Below are positions 31,249-40,507 of a stretch of 64,000 nt of DNA, piece by piece. The position numbers were made by a program, and so were the translations under genes. The first letter of the stretch is position 1, and every line of letters starts with the position of its first letter. The stretch comes from Aquamicrobium sp. LC103 (lineage in GTDB: Bacteria; Pseudomonadota; Alphaproteobacteria; Rhizobiales; Rhizobiaceae). Where the stretch lies: NCBI RefSeq assembly GCF_001014615.2, contig NZ_LBCQ02000004.1:248001-312000 (forward strand), read 5' to 3'. Under the pieces are notes generated by a model, which saw only the letters and a program-made list of their open reading frames with translations, ran no database searches and was not told where the DNA came from.

Positions 31249-31617
31249 ATGGCCCGTATAGCCGGCGTCAACATACCCACGAACAAGCGCGTCATCATCG
31301 CGCTTCAGTACATTCACGGAATCGGCCCGAAGTTCGCCTCGGAGATCGTCGAGAAGGTCGGCATTCCGCTCGACCGTCGCGTCAACCAGCTGACCGACGC
31401 CGAAGTGCTGCAGATCCGCGAAGCGATCGACCGCGACTACCAGGTCGAGGGCGACCTGCGCCGCGAAGTCTCGATGAACATCAAGCGCCTGATGGATCTG
31501 GGCTGCTACCGAGGCCTGCGCCACCGCCGCTCGCTGCCGGTTCGCGGCCAGCGCACGCACACCAATGCCCGTACCCGCAAGGGTCCGGCAAAGGCCATCG
31601 CCGGTAAGAAGAAGTAA
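31249..31617 (+). CDS. rpsM: 30S ribosomal protein S13
   Basis: 122 residues from ATG 31249 ([15 protein letters not shown]); the in-frame ATG at 31237 adds MEKK, which is not conserved. S13 forms the B1 bridges between the subunits. [20 protein letters not shown] and the basic tail ending KKK are typical. It is separated from rpsK by a 156-base gap filled by a long inverted repeat. Confidence 0.97.
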   Translation: MARIAGVNIPTNKRVIIALQYIHGIGPKFASEIVEKVGIPLDRRVNQLTDAEVLQIREAIDRDYQVEGDLRREVSMNIKRLMDLGCYRGLRHRRSLPVRGQRTHTNARTRKGPAKAIAGKKK

Positions 31618-31620
31618 TTT

Positions 31621-31722
31621 GGGGAATAGGGGAGTAAGGGAGTAGGGGAAGTATGTGAATGCGTTGCGGCCAGCTGCGACCGAAACATACTCCCCTATTT
31701 CCCTACTCCCTTACTCCCTTCC
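31621..31722. repeat. Long imperfect inverted repeat of GGGAGTA-type units in the rpsM-rpsK gap
   Basis: The left arm (31621-31656) is built from near-repeats such as GGGGAATA, GGGGAGTA, GGGAGTA and GGGGAAGTA. The right arm (31685-31722) carries their complements TACTCCCC, TATTTCCC, TACTCCC, TTACTCCC. GTATGT/ACATAC closes the 28-base loop. About 30-35 pairs can form with few bulges. Base composition differs from the flanking coding DNA. It looks like an inserted intergenic repeat; whether it recurs in the genome must be searched. Confidence 0.7.
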
Positions 31723-31773
31723 AGGTGTAGCCGCTGGCACTACGGCGGCGAAGATATCGTTGAAAGGACTACC

Positions 31774-32163
31774 ATGGCCAAGGAAGCCGCACGGGTTCGC
31801 CGTCGCGAACGCAAGAACATCTCCTCCGGTGTCGCTCACGTCAATTCGACGTTCAACAACACCATGATCACCATCACCGACGCCCAGGGCAATGCGATCG
31901 CCTGGTCTTCGGCCGGCGCGCAGGGCTTCAAGGGCTCGCGCAAGTCGACGCCGTTCGCGGCGCAGGTTGCCGCCGAGGACTGCGCGAAGAAGGCGCAGGA
32001 GCACGGCATGCGTACGCTCGAGGTCGAGGTTTGCGGACCGGGTTCGGGCCGCGAATCCGCGCTTCGCGCGCTGCAGGCCGCGGGCTTCACCATCACGTCG
32101 ATCCGCGACGTGACGCCGATCCCGCACAATGGCTGCCGCCCGCGCAAGAAGCGCCGCGTCTGA
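31774..32163 (+). CDS. rpsK: 30S ribosomal protein S11
   Basis: 129 residues. [22 protein letters not shown] and the C-terminal [18 protein letters not shown] are universal S11 features. It forms the platform near the E site and helps Shine-Dalgarno binding. The gap before rpoA is 106 bases. Note that no rpsD lies between rpsK and rpoA, as usual for alphaproteobacteria. Confidence 0.97.
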   Translation: MAKEAARVRRRERKNISSGVAHVNSTFNNTMITITDAQGNAIAWSSAGAQGFKGSRKSTPFAAQVAAEDCAKKAQEHGMRTLEVEVCGPGSGRESALRALQAAGFTITSIRDVTPIPHNGCRPRKKRRV

Positions 32164-32269
32164 CGATTAGCAGGCATCACCCGACGAGCGCCTTCACCGG
32201 CGCTCCTCTCGCGGTTTCCAGATTTACCCGTCACGATTGGATGGTGCGGGAAACGGAAGGAAAATCTGA

Positions 32270-33280
32270 ATGATCCAGAAGAACTGGCAAGAACTGATCA
32301 AGCCGAACAAGATCGAGTTTTCGTCCAAGGGCCGGACGCTGACGACGCTCGTCGCCGAGCCGCTCGAGCGTGGCTTCGGACTGACGCTGGGCAACGCGAT
32401 TCGCCGCGTCCTGCTGTCGTCGCTGCGCGGCGCCGCCGTCACCGCCGTCCAGATCGACGGCGTTCTGCACGAATTCTCCTCGATCGCCGGTGTGCGCGAA
32501 GACGTCACCGACATCGTGCTGAACATCAAGGAAATCGCCATCCGCATGGAAGGCGAGGGCCCGAAGCGCATGGTCGTGCGCAAGCAGGGTCCGGGCGCCG
32601 TCACGGCGGGCGACATCCAGACGGTCGGCGACGTGGAAATCCTCAACCCCGACCACGTGATCTGCACGCTGGACGAGGGCGCGGAGATCCGCATGGAGTT
32701 CACCGTCGACACCGGCAAGGGCTACGTGCCGGCGGACCGCAACCGCGCCGAGGACGCGCCGATCGGGCTCATCCCGGTCGACAGCCTCTACTCGCCGGTC
32801 AAGAAGGTTTCCTACAAGGTCGAGAACACCCGCGAGGGCCAGGTTCTGGACTATGACAAGCTGACCATGACCATCGAGACCAACGGCGCCGTCACCGGCG
32901 AGGACGCGGTGGCTTTTGCCGCGCGCATCCTGCAGGACCAGCTTGCGCTCTTCGTCAATTTCGAGGAGCCGCAGAAGGAAGTCGCCGCCGAGCAGGTCAC
33001 CGAGCTCGCCTTCAACCCGGCGCTGCTCAAGAAGGTGGACGAGCTGGAGCTTTCGGTCCGTTCGGCCAACTGCCTGAAGAACGACAACATCGTCTATATC
33101 GGCGACCTGATCCAGAAGACGGAGGCGGAAATGCTCCGCACGCCGAATTTCGGACGCAAGTCGCTCAACGAGATCAAGGAAGTGCTTGCCTCCATGGGCC
33201 TGCATCTCGGCATGGAAGTGCCGGATTGGCCGCCGGAGAACATCGAAGATCTCGCCAAGCGTTACGAAGATCAATATTGA
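32270..33280 (+). CDS. rpoA: DNA-directed RNA polymerase subunit alpha
   Basis: 336 residues. The N-terminal domain (about 1-230) dimerises and nucleates enzyme assembly ([19 protein letters not shown] near 42-60). The C-terminal domain (about 250-325) binds UP elements and activators ([37 protein letters not shown]). Alphaproteobacterial length. rplQ follows after 39 bases. Confidence 0.98.
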   Translation: MIQKNWQELIKPNKIEFSSKGRTLTTLVAEPLERGFGLTLGNAIRRVLLSSLRGAAVTAVQIDGVLHEFSSIAGVREDVTDIVLNIKEIAIRMEGEGPKRMVVRKQGPGAVTAGDIQTVGDVEILNPDHVICTLDEGAEIRMEFTVDTGKGYVPADRNRAEDAPIGLIPVDSLYSPVKKVSYKVENTREGQVLDYDKLTMTIETNGAVTGEDAVAFAARILQDQLALFVNFEEPQKEVAAEQVTELAFNPALLKKVDELELSVRSANCLKNDNIVYIGDLIQKTEAEMLRTPNFGRKSLNEIKEVLASMGLHLGMEVPDWPPENIEDLAKRYEDQY

Positions 33281-33319
33281 GGCCCAGCGCCTCTGGAACC
33301 AGATTGAAGGAGAAGGCTC

Positions 33320-33751
33320 ATGCGCCACGGAAAATCCGGCCGCCGGCTGAACCGTACCGTAAGCCACCGCAAGGCGCTGTTTTCGAACATGGCCGCCTCG
33401 CTCATCGAACATGAGCAGATCGTCACCACGCTGCCGAAGGCCAAGGAGCTGCGTCCTATCGTGGAGAAGCTCGTCACGCTCGGCAAGCGCGGCGACCTGC
33501 ACGCCCGTCGCCAGGTGATCGCCGCGATCCGCTCGGATGCGCTGGCCAAGCGCCTGTTCGACACGATCGCTCCGCGCTATGCGGACCGTCACGGCGGCTA
33601 TCTGCGCATCATGAAGGCAGGCTTCCGCCACGGCGACAACGCCCCGATGGCCGTGATCGAGTTCGTCGACCGCGACGTCTCGGCCAAGGGTGCCGCCGAC
33701 CGCGCCCGCGTGGAGGCCGAGGAGACCAGCAGCGAGGCCGAGGCCGCCTGA
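33320..33751 (+). CDS. rplQ: 50S ribosomal protein L17
   Basis: 143 residues. [20 protein letters not shown] is the invariant start. It sits near the peptide exit tunnel. The C-terminal extension after residue ~118 is Ala/Glu-rich ([15 protein letters not shown]), as in other rhizobia. Last gene of the alpha operon; a strong terminator follows within 25 bases. Confidence 0.97.
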   Translation: MRHGKSGRRLNRTVSHRKALFSNMAASLIEHEQIVTTLPKAKELRPIVEKLVTLGKRGDLHARRQVIAAIRSDALAKRLFDTIAPRYADRHGGYLRIMKAGFRHGDNAPMAVIEFVDRDVSAKGAADRARVEAEETSSEAEAA

Positions 33752-33775
33752 TCGCCTGATCGCATCAAATGCTTG

Positions 33776-33804
33776 AAAAAGGGGCCTCCACGGCCCCTTT
33801 TTTT
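33776..33804 (+). terminator. Rho-independent terminator of the ribosomal protein block
   Basis: AAAAAGGGGCC (33776-33786), TCCAC loop, GGCCCC and seven T (33792-33804). It ends the rpsM-rplQ operon before the DegP-type gene. Confidence 0.92.
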
Positions 33805-33913
33805 CATTGAAGGGGCGGGTGCGTCAATCGAGACGCGAAGCGCCGCGTTCGAGCCTTTCATTTTGCACAATCATCATGAAAATGGGCTCGCATCGTGCCG
33901 ATGAGGATTCTTA

Positions 33914-35392
33914 ATGCGTCGCAAGAAGTTTTTCGCACTGGTCGCCGCCGGAGCCATCTCCGTCGCCGCTGCCCTGTCGTCAGCCCCCGGCTTCGCCCAG
34001 GAGAAGATCGGGAAGGAACTGTCGGATGTGCTGACCGATCTGCTTCGCGGCGGCGAGAGCGCGCCCGTCGACAAACGCGTTCCGTTCGGCCGCGAGGAAA
34101 TGCAGCTTTCCTTCGCGCCCTTGGTCAAGCAGACCAGCCCCGCGGTCGTCAACGTCTACGCCTCGCAGCAGCGCCAGGCGGCAAATTCGCCGTTTGCCGG
34201 AGATCCGTTCTTCGAGCGTTTCTTCGGCCGTCAGATGCCGCCGCGCGTGCAGTCGTCGCTCGGTTCCGGCGTGCTCGTCGATCCGACGGGTTATGTCGTG
34301 ACCAACTACCACGTCATCCGCGACGCCGATGACGTGAAGGTCGCCATGTCGGACGGGCGCGAGTTCAACAGCAAGATATTGCTGAAGGACGAATCGCTCG
34401 ATCTCGCGGTCCTGAAGATCGAGTCCCCCGAGCCCTTTCCGATCGTGCCGCTGGGCGATTCCGACGCGCTCGAGGTCGGCGATCTGGTCATTGCCATCGG
34501 CAATCCGTTCGGGGTCGGCCAGACGACGACGAGCGGCATCGTCTCGGGGCTCGCGCGCACCCATATCGGCGTCAGCGATTTCGGCTTCTTCATCCAGACC
34601 GACGCGGCGATCAATCCCGGCAATTCGGGCGGCGCGCTGATCGACATGGATGGCGAGGTCGTCGGCATCAATACGGCGATCTTCAGCCGTTCGGGCGGTT
34701 CCATCGGCATCGGTTTCGCCATTCCGTCGAACATGGTGCGCGCGGTGGTGGCGGCCGCGAAGGAGGGGCTCGATTATTACGAACGGCCCTTCGTCGGCGC
34801 GAGCTTTGAAAGCGTGACGGCGCAGATCGCCGAGGCGCTCGGCATGCCGCGACCGAGCGGCGCGCTGGTGCGGGCGGTCGAACCCGAAGGACCGGCGGCC
34901 AAGGCGGGTCTGAAGCCGGGCGACGTGGTGCTGGCCATGAACGGCGCCCCGATCGAGCATCCGGACGCGCTCGGCTACCGTCTTGCCACGCAGACGGCGG
35001 GCACCGTCGCCCAGCTGCAGGTCCTGAGCGGTGGTCAGGAGCATGCGGTCGACATCGAGCTGATCCGGCCGCCGGCCGGCACGTCGAGCGCCGAGATCAT
35101 CATCGAGGGCCGCAGCCCGTTCGCCGGCGCGAAGGTGGCGGAGCTTTCGCCCAGGCTCGCCCAGCGGCTGGGAATGAACGCGCAGGCCAAGGGCGTCACC
35201 GTGGTCGAGATAGACCGCAACTCGCCGGCGGCCGGCTTCGGGCTGCGTCCGAAGGACATCGTGCGCGAGGTCAATGGCGAGACGATCGACACGCCGGAGA
35301 AGCTGCGCGAGGCCGCTGCCGCGGAGACGCGCTGGTGGCGTTTCACGGTGGAGCGCGACGGCCGGCTCATGCAGCAGATGCTGCGTTATTGA
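33914..35392 (+). CDS. Do/DegP-type periplasmic serine protease with two PDZ domains
   Basis: 492 residues. A cleavable signal peptide ends near AFA-type site SSAPGFAQ (22-29). The trypsin-like domain has the triad His133 (TNYHVI), Asp163 (LDLAVLKIE) and Ser238 (NPGNSGGAL). PDZ1 spans about 280-375 and PDZ2 about 390-485 (GVTVVEIDRNSPAAGFGLRPKDIV). Members degrade or refold misfolded envelope proteins. It is a single gene after the rplQ terminator, upstream of rarA, probably with its own promoter in the 109-base gap. DegP, DegQ and MucD cannot be separated from sequence alone. Confidence 0.9.
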   Translation: MRRKKFFALVAAGAISVAAALSSAPGFAQEKIGKELSDVLTDLLRGGESAPVDKRVPFGREEMQLSFAPLVKQTSPAVVNVYASQQRQAANSPFAGDPFFERFFGRQMPPRVQSSLGSGVLVDPTGYVVTNYHVIRDADDVKVAMSDGREFNSKILLKDESLDLAVLKIESPEPFPIVPLGDSDALEVGDLVIAIGNPFGVGQTTTSGIVSGLARTHIGVSDFGFFIQTDAAINPGNSGGALIDMDGEVVGINTAIFSRSGGSIGIGFAIPSNMVRAVVAAAKEGLDYYERPFVGASFESVTAQIAEALGMPRPSGALVRAVEPEGPAAKAGLKPGDVVLAMNGAPIEHPDALGYRLATQTAGTVAQLQVLSGGQEHAVDIELIRPPAGTSSAEIIIEGRSPFAGAKVAELSPRLAQRLGMNAQAKGVTVVEIDRNSPAAGFGLRPKDIVREVNGETIDTPEKLREAAAAETRWWRFTVERDGRLMQQMLRY

Positions 35393-35500
35393 GCGATCGA
35401 CCCTATATGTGCCTGATGCCGCCTGTCTCGCGGGACAGGCGGATGGCGCATGCTGCAACCGTCCGGCGAATTCCGCCGGTCCCGACCCAAGGCTGACGAG

Positions 35501-36799
35501 ATGAGCCTTTTCGAAACGACCGCACCGAGGCCGCTCGCCGAAGAGCTGCGGCCGAAGAAGCTTGCCGACGTGATCGGCCAGGACCACCTTCTCGCCAAGG
35601 ACGGTCCGATCGCGCGCATGGTCTCGGCCAAGAGGCTTTCCTCCTTCGTCCTATGGGGGCCGCCCGGCACCGGAAAGACCACGATCGCCCGGCTGGTGGC
35701 GCAGGAGGCGGGCGTCGAGTTCGTTCAAATCTCGGCGGTCTCGGCCGGCATTGCAGACCTGCGCAAGGTGATCGAGGGCGCCAAGGGGCTGCGCTTCTCC
35801 TCCGGCCGCCAGACCGCGCTCTTCATCGACGAATTGCACCGTTTCAACCGGACGACGCAGGACGCATTGCTGCCCCATGTCGAGGACGGCACCGTGGTGC
35901 TCATCGGCGCGACCACCGAAAACCCGAGCTTCAGCATCGTCGCCGCGCTGCTTTCGCGGGCGCGCGTCTACACGCTCAATCGCCTGGATGTCGCCGCGCT
36001 GGAAGACCTGCTTCTGCGCGCGGAGGAGCACGCCGGCAAGCCGCTGCCGCTCAACGAGGAAGCACGGCGTGCCCTCGTCGACATGGCGGACGGCGACGCG
36101 CGCTATCTTCTGGGCCTCTGCGAGGAACTTCTCTCCCTCGATGCCGCCGAGCCCCTCGATATTGCCGGACTTGCGCAAACCGTGCAGAAGCGCGCGCCGG
36201 TCTACGACAAGGCGCAGGAAGGCCACTACAATCTCCTGAGCTGCTTCCACAAGAGCCTGCGCGGCAGCGACGTGCAGGCGGCGCTTTACTGGGCCGCGCG
36301 CATGATCGCCGGGGGCGAGGATCCGCGCACGCTGTTCAGGCGGCTCGCCTGCGCCGCCTCCGAGGATGTCGGCATGGCCGACCCGCAGGCGATGCCGCTG
36401 GTCGTCTCCGCCTGGGAGGCCTTCGAACGCGTCGGCTGGCCGGAAGGACGCCTGTTCCTGGCGCAGGCGGTCGTCTATGTCGCCACGGCCCCCAAGTCGA
36501 ATGCCGCCTATTCCGCTTTCGATGCGGCGCTGGAACTCGCGCAGCGGACAGGCTCCTTGCCGCCGCCGATGCACATACTGAACGCGCCCACGCGACTGAT
36601 GAAGGAGCTCGGCTACGGTCGCGGCTACCGCTACGACCACGACTTTCCCGACGCCTATGCGGGGCAGGAATTCTTTCCCGACGAGCTTGCCGAGGAGAGT
36701 CCCGCCTTCTACCGTCCGAACGAGCGCGGTTTCGAGCGCGAGATCAGGAAGCGGCTGGATTACTGGCAGAAGATCCGCGCGGAGCGCGGCGACGACTGA
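35501..36799 (+). CDS. rarA: Replication-associated recombination protein A (RarA/MgsA AAA+ ATPase)
   Basis: 432 residues from ATG 35501 (MSLFETTAPRPLAEELRPKK). The in-frame ATG at 35450 would add 17 residues without family similarity. Walker A GPPGTGKT lies at 53-60, then Walker B FIDELHRFN and the sensor ATTENPSFSI. The C-terminal part contains the tetramerisation region (GRGYRYDHDFPDAYAGQEFFPD). The protein acts at stalled replication forks with SSB (gene at 56088). It ends before the molybdate locus. Confidence 0.93.
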   Translation: MSLFETTAPRPLAEELRPKKLADVIGQDHLLAKDGPIARMVSAKRLSSFVLWGPPGTGKTTIARLVAQEAGVEFVQISAVSAGIADLRKVIEGAKGLRFSSGRQTALFIDELHRFNRTTQDALLPHVEDGTVVLIGATTENPSFSIVAALLSRARVYTLNRLDVAALEDLLLRAEEHAGKPLPLNEEARRALVDMADGDARYLLGLCEELLSLDAAEPLDIAGLAQTVQKRAPVYDKAQEGHYNLLSCFHKSLRGSDVQAALYWAARMIAGGEDPRTLFRRLACAASEDVGMADPQAMPLVVSAWEAFERVGWPEGRLFLAQAVVYVATAPKSNAAYSAFDAALELAQRTGSLPPPMHILNAPTRLMKELGYGRGYRYDHDFPDAYAGQEFFPDELAEESPAFYRPNERGFEREIRKRLDYWQKIRAERGDD

Positions 36800-36910
36800 C
36801 TCCCTTCGCAGGCGTTGTTTTCAACTGAATACTGCACATGAGATAGATGCCCCCTAATTTTGCGGCGTCTGTCTTTCAATAGCTGTGCGCACCGCATCGC
36901 GCTTGCTTTC

Positions 36911-36938
36911 CTTGTTATATTCGGTTGAATATATCGAT
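36911..36938. promoter_or_regulatory. ModE-like operator upstream of modABC
   Basis: A palindrome with arms TATATTC (36916-36922) and GAATATA (36927-36933). Compared with the E. coli ModE box ATCGnTATATA-N6-TATATAACGAT, the 28-base site matches 9 of 11 bases on the right half and 7 of 10 on the left. It lies 54 bases before the modA ATG and covers a plausible -10, so molybdate-bound ModE would repress modABC. The TTGCTT at 36903 could be the -35. Confidence 0.65.
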
Positions 36939-36992
36939 GTACGGGCGTGCGAATGAAGGCATGCCTGATCGTTCGCCAGAGGGAGCTTCGAG

Positions 36993-37796
36993 ATGCATTT
37001 ACGCCGTCGTTTTGTAACGAAATTCGCCGCGATCGCGGGCGTGGCGGCAACGCTTATGCTTGCCGCCGTCGCGCCGTCCCATGCGCAGGACGTGACGGTG
37101 TTCGCGGCCGCGAGCCTCAAGAACGCGCTCGACAACGTGAACACGGCCTGGGAAGCGGAGGCGGGCAGGAAAACGACGGTTTCCTATGCCTCCAGCTCGG
37201 CGCTCGCCAAGCAGATCGAGGAGGGCGCGCCGGCCGACATCTTCATCTCCGCCGATCTCGACTGGATGAAATATCTCTCGGACAAGAACCTGATCGAGCC
37301 GGATACCGAGACGAACCTGCTCGGCAACCGCATCGTTCTGGTGGCACCGGAGGATTCGACCGTAGAGACCGAGATCGCAAAGGATTTCGACCTTTCCGGC
37401 CTGCTCGGGGACGGGCGGCTCGCGATGGGCAATGTCGACGCGGTGCCGGCCGGCAAGTACGGCAAGACGGCGCTGGAGGCGCTCGGCGTATGGGCCTCCG
37501 TCGAGGGCAAGGTCGCGCAGGCCGAGAACGTGCGCGCAGCGCTCAAGCTGGTCGCCACCGGTGAAGCGCCTCTCGGGATCGTCTATCAGACGGACGCCGC
37601 GGCCGAGCCAGGGGTGAAGATCGTCGGCACCTTTCCGGAGGATACCCATGAGCCGATCATCTATCCGGTTGCAATAACCGCGGAATCGACCAACGCTGAC
37701 GCTGCGGAATTCCTGAACTATCTTCAGACGGCGAAAGCGAAGCAGCTCTTCGAGGCCGAAGGCTTCACCTTCCTGGCGCCCGTCGCATCGAATTGA
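36993..37796 (+). CDS. modA: Molybdate ABC transporter, periplasmic binding protein ModA
   Basis: 267 residues. A signal peptide ends at about SHAQ (29-32). The mature protein begins with DVTVFAAASLKNAL, the ModA motif that ligates the oxyanion, and has YASSSALAKQIEEGAPADIFIS and QTDAAAEP. It captures molybdate (and tungstate) in the periplasm. It is the first gene of modABC under a ModE-like box; modB starts within a few bases of its stop. Confidence 0.95.
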   Translation: MHLRRRFVTKFAAIAGVAATLMLAAVAPSHAQDVTVFAAASLKNALDNVNTAWEAEAGRKTTVSYASSSALAKQIEEGAPADIFISADLDWMKYLSDKNLIEPDTETNLLGNRIVLVAPEDSTVETEIAKDFDLSGLLGDGRLAMGNVDAVPAGKYGKTALEALGVWASVEGKVAQAENVRAALKLVATGEAPLGIVYQTDAAAEPGVKIVGTFPEDTHEPIIYPVAITAESTNADAAEFLNYLQTAKAKQLFEAEGFTFLAPVASN

Positions 37797-37801
37797 GCGA
37801 T

Positions 37802-38503
37802 ATGGAGTGGCTGCGGCTTAGCCCGGAAGAATGGACGGCGGTTCAGCTTTCGATAAAGGTGGCGACCTGGGCCATGGTCGCCAGCCTGCCGCCGGGCATC
37901 GTGATCGCCATGCTTCTGGCGCGCGGCCGCTTCTGGGGCAAGTCGGTGCTGAACGGCATCGTGCATCTGCCGTTGATCCTGCCGCCGGTGGTAACGGGCT
38001 ATCTTCTGCTCCTCACCTTCGGCAGGCGCGGGCCCGTTGGTGCCTTCCTGGCGGAGAATTTCGGCATCGTCTTCGCCTTCCGCTGGACGGGAGCCGCGCT
38101 CGCATGCGGCATCATGGGGTTTCCGCTGATGGTGCGGGCGATCCGGCTTTCCATCGAGGCGGTCGACCGCAAGCTGGAGGCGGCCGCCGGTACGCTCGGG
38201 GCCAGTCCGACATGGGTGTTCGCGACGATCACCCTGCCGTTGATCCTGCCCGGCATCATCGCCGGCATGATCCTCTCATTCGCCAAGGCGATGGGCGAGT
38301 TCGGCGCCACGATCACCTTCGTCTCCAACATTCCCGGTGAGACGCAGACGCTGCCTTCGGCGATCTATACGTTCACCCAGGTGCCTGGCGGCGACGCCGG
38401 CGCGATGCGGCTGACCCTCGTCTCCATCGTGATCGCGATGGGCGCCCTGGTCGCCTCCGAAATGCTGGCGCGTCGCGTCGGGCGGCGGATGGACGTCGAA
38501 TGA
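37802..38503 (+). CDS. modB: Molybdate ABC transporter, permease ModB
   Basis: 233 residues from ATG 37802 (MEWLRLSPEEW), the likely start; a TTG at 37793 in the same frame would overlap the modA stop. About five membrane spans. The cytosolic coupling loop EAAAGTLGASPTWVFATITLPL carries the ABC permease EAA signature near 124-145. It forms a homodimer with ModC. Its stop overlaps modC by four bases (ATGA). Confidence 0.95.
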   Translation: MEWLRLSPEEWTAVQLSIKVATWAMVASLPPGIVIAMLLARGRFWGKSVLNGIVHLPLILPPVVTGYLLLLTFGRRGPVGAFLAENFGIVFAFRWTGAALACGIMGFPLMVRAIRLSIEAVDRKLEAAAGTLGASPTWVFATITLPLILPGIIAGMILSFAKAMGEFGATITFVSNIPGETQTLPSAIYTFTQVPGGDAGAMRLTLVSIVIAMGALVASEMLARRVGRRMDVE

Positions 38504-39579
38504 CGCTCTCCGTCGAGATAAGCCATCGGCTGGGCGACTTCTCGCTGGAGGCCTCCTTCGAGAGCGACGGCGGCCTGACGGCGCTGTTCGGCCCTTCCGG
38601 TTCGGGCAAGACGTCGCTCGTCAATCTGATCGGCGGGCTTATCCGACCCAAAACGGGGCGAATCGTGGCCGATAGTCGCGTGCTCGTCGACACCAAGACC
38701 AGAACCTTCCTGCCGAAGCACAAGAGGAGAATCGGCTATGTATTTCAGGACGCTCGGCTTTTTCCGCATCTGTCGGTGAGCCAGAACCTCTGCTACGGGC
38801 GCTGGTTCACGCCGTCTAACGATCGTTATGCGAATATGGAAGGCGTCATCGACCTCTTGGGCATCGGCCACCTGCTCGATCGCAGGCCGGCCTTCCTTTC
38901 CGGCGGCGAGAAGCAGCGCGTGGCGATCGGACGGGCACTGATCGCCAGCCCGCGGCTGATCCTGATGGACGAGCCGCTCGCCTCGCTGGACGAAGCGCGC
39001 AAGGCCGAGATAATGCCCTATATCGAGCGCCTTCGTGACGAGACGAAGATACCGATCGTCTATGTCAGCCACTCGATCGCGGAGGTGGCGCGGCTCGCCA
39101 CCGACGTGGTGATGCTCTCGGCGGGCAGGGTGACCGCGGCCGGACCGACGGCGCAGGTCATGCAGCGGATCGATCTTCTGCCGGCGGAGGAACGGGGCGA
39201 GGGCGGCGCCGTGCTCGACATGTCGATCGCCGCCCAGGACGAGCGCTACGGCATGACGGTGCTGAGGTCGTCCGCCGGCGAGATGCGCGTCCCGCGCCTT
39301 GCCAGCGAGATCGGCCGGACGGTGCGGATCAGGATCAGGGCGCGCGACGTCATCGTCGCGACCTCGGAGCCGAGGGGCATCAGCGCGCTGAACATATTGG
39401 CGGGCAAGGTCGAAGCGGTGAAGTTCGACGACGGCGCCGGCGCCGATATCGGCATCGACTGCGGCGGGCAGAAGATCATCGCGCGCATCACCCGCCAGTC
39501 GGTCGAGAGCCTTGGTCTTTCGAAGGGACAAAGCGTCTTCGCAATCGTGAAGACGGTAAGCTTCGAGACGGCGACGTAG
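38500..39579 (+). CDS. modC: Molybdate ABC transporter, ATPase ModC
   Basis: 359 residues. Walker A GPSGSGKT at 31-38, signature LSGGEKQR at 133-140, Walker B LILMDEP at 153-159, His-switch SHS near 188. The C-terminal MOP/TOBE domain (about 290-355) starts with the ISALNILAGKVEAVKF-type segment and binds oxyanion. It energises molybdate import for the Mo cofactor. Translationally coupled to modB. Confidence 0.96.
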   Translation: MTLSVEISHRLGDFSLEASFESDGGLTALFGPSGSGKTSLVNLIGGLIRPKTGRIVADSRVLVDTKTRTFLPKHKRRIGYVFQDARLFPHLSVSQNLCYGRWFTPSNDRYANMEGVIDLLGIGHLLDRRPAFLSGGEKQRVAIGRALIASPRLILMDEPLASLDEARKAEIMPYIERLRDETKIPIVYVSHSIAEVARLATDVVMLSAGRVTAAGPTAQVMQRIDLLPAEERGEGGAVLDMSIAAQDERYGMTVLRSSAGEMRVPRLASEIGRTVRIRIRARDVIVATSEPRGISALNILAGKVEAVKFDDGAGADIGIDCGGQKIIARITRQSVESLGLSKGQSVFAIVKTVSFETAT

Positions 39580-39624
39580 GCTGTGTTTCGCGGCCGCTCC
39601 CGCCTGTTCATCATGCGCGGCGGT

Positions 39625-39648
39625 CGTTATACCAAAAGGGTGATAACG
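39625..39648. promoter_or_regulatory. ModE-like box upstream of modE
   Basis: CGTTAT (39625-39630) and ATAACG (39643-39648) are inverted with 12 bases between them, so the span from CG to CG is 24 bases. That equals the E. coli ModE box, whose outer bases are CGnTAT and ATAACG. The inner bases differ. It lies 40 bases before the modE ATG and suggests autoregulation (inference). Confidence 0.5.
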
Positions 39649-39687
39649 CCTCGCCGGCGAACCTGATGACCACGTGGAGCATGCCGG

Positions 39688-40029
39688 ATGCCGTCGCTCA
39701 GTCTTCGGATAGACCTCGATCCAGACGGAAGGATCGGACCGGGAAAGATCGAGCTGCTCGAGCAGATCGCCGCGTTCGGCTCGATCTCGGCGGCGGCGCG
39801 CGGCATGAACATGTCCTACAAGCGCGCCTGGGATCTGGTCGAGGAGATGAACCGGATATTCGGCAAGCCGGTCGTGTCGGCCCAGACCGGCGGCCGGAAA
39901 GGCGGCGGAGCGCAGCTAACCGCGGTGGGGCTCGCGGTCGTCAGCCGGTTCCGCGCGATCGAGCGGGCGGCGAATTCGGTCGCGGCGTCGCACATCTCCG
40001 CCCTGCAGGCGGAGATCGATGCCGCCTGA
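39688..40029 (+). CDS. modE: Short ModE-type regulator (winged-helix domain only)
   Basis: 113 residues containing only the ModE/LysR-like winged helix-turn-helix: KIELLEQIAAFGSISAAARG, then MNMSYKRAWDLVEEMN (about 20-60) and the TGGRKGGGAQLTAVG wing (67-81). The two C-terminal MOP domains that bind molybdate in the ~260-residue E. coli ModE are absent. Such short forms are common in alphaproteobacteria. It probably controls modABC through the boxes described. How molybdate is sensed is not visible. It follows modC by 108 bases. Confidence 0.85.
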   Translation: MPSLSLRIDLDPDGRIGPGKIELLEQIAAFGSISAAARGMNMSYKRAWDLVEEMNRIFGKPVVSAQTGGRKGGGAQLTAVGLAVVSRFRAIERAANSVAASHISALQAEIDAA

Positions 40030-40092
40030 CAGGACGGATGCGGCATAGGGACGACCGTTGACGAAGCGTCGCGAACAACCCAAAACATCATC

Positions 40093-40470
40093 ATGTATCA
40101 CTTTCTGATCGTGGCCGCCGGCGGCGCGTTGGGCGCGGGAGCGCGGCATCTCGTCAATCTCGCCTTCCTGCGGATGCTGGGCGCGGGGTTTCCATGGCAT
40201 ACGCTGGCCGTGAACGTGGCCGGCTCGCTCGCCATGGGCGTCATCGTCGAACTGATCGCCCGGCGCTTCGGCGCGTCGAACGAACTGCGCCTGTTCCTGG
40301 CGACCGGGATACTCGGCGGTTTCACGACCTTTTCCGCCTTCTCGCTCGATTTCGCGGTACTTTTCGAGCGCGGGGCGATGTTTCAGGCCGCCGCATATGC
40401 GATTGCCAGCGTGATACTGGCGATATTGGCGCTGTTCCTGGGATTGTGGCTCGCAAGAAGCCTCGCCTGA
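40093..40470 (+). CDS. crcB: Fluoride channel CrcB/Fluc
   Basis: 125 residues, four membrane spans, single-domain form. The hallmark motifs are GGALGAGARHL near 10-20, TLAVNVAGSLAMG (the conserved Asn) and GILGGFTTFSAFSLD (about 75-90). Fluc channels are dual-topology dimers that expel fluoride. No fluoride-riboswitch consensus was recognised in the 63 bases before the ATG. Confidence 0.93.
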   Translation: MYHFLIVAAGGALGAGARHLVNLAFLRMLGAGFPWHTLAVNVAGSLAMGVIVELIARRFGASNELRLFLATGILGGFTTFSAFSLDFAVLFERGAMFQAAAYAIASVILAILALFLGLWLARSLA

Positions 40471-40507
40471 TGCTATCTCGCGGTCTTCGAGAAAAAAGCG
40501 ACGTGAA

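Noticed and set aside
36800-36992. Moco riboswitch before modA
   Set aside because: The gap has a ModE-type palindrome but no Moco-motif layout was recognised.
40030-40092. Fluoride riboswitch before crcB
   Set aside because: The gap is only 63 bases and I see no match to the crcB-motif core.
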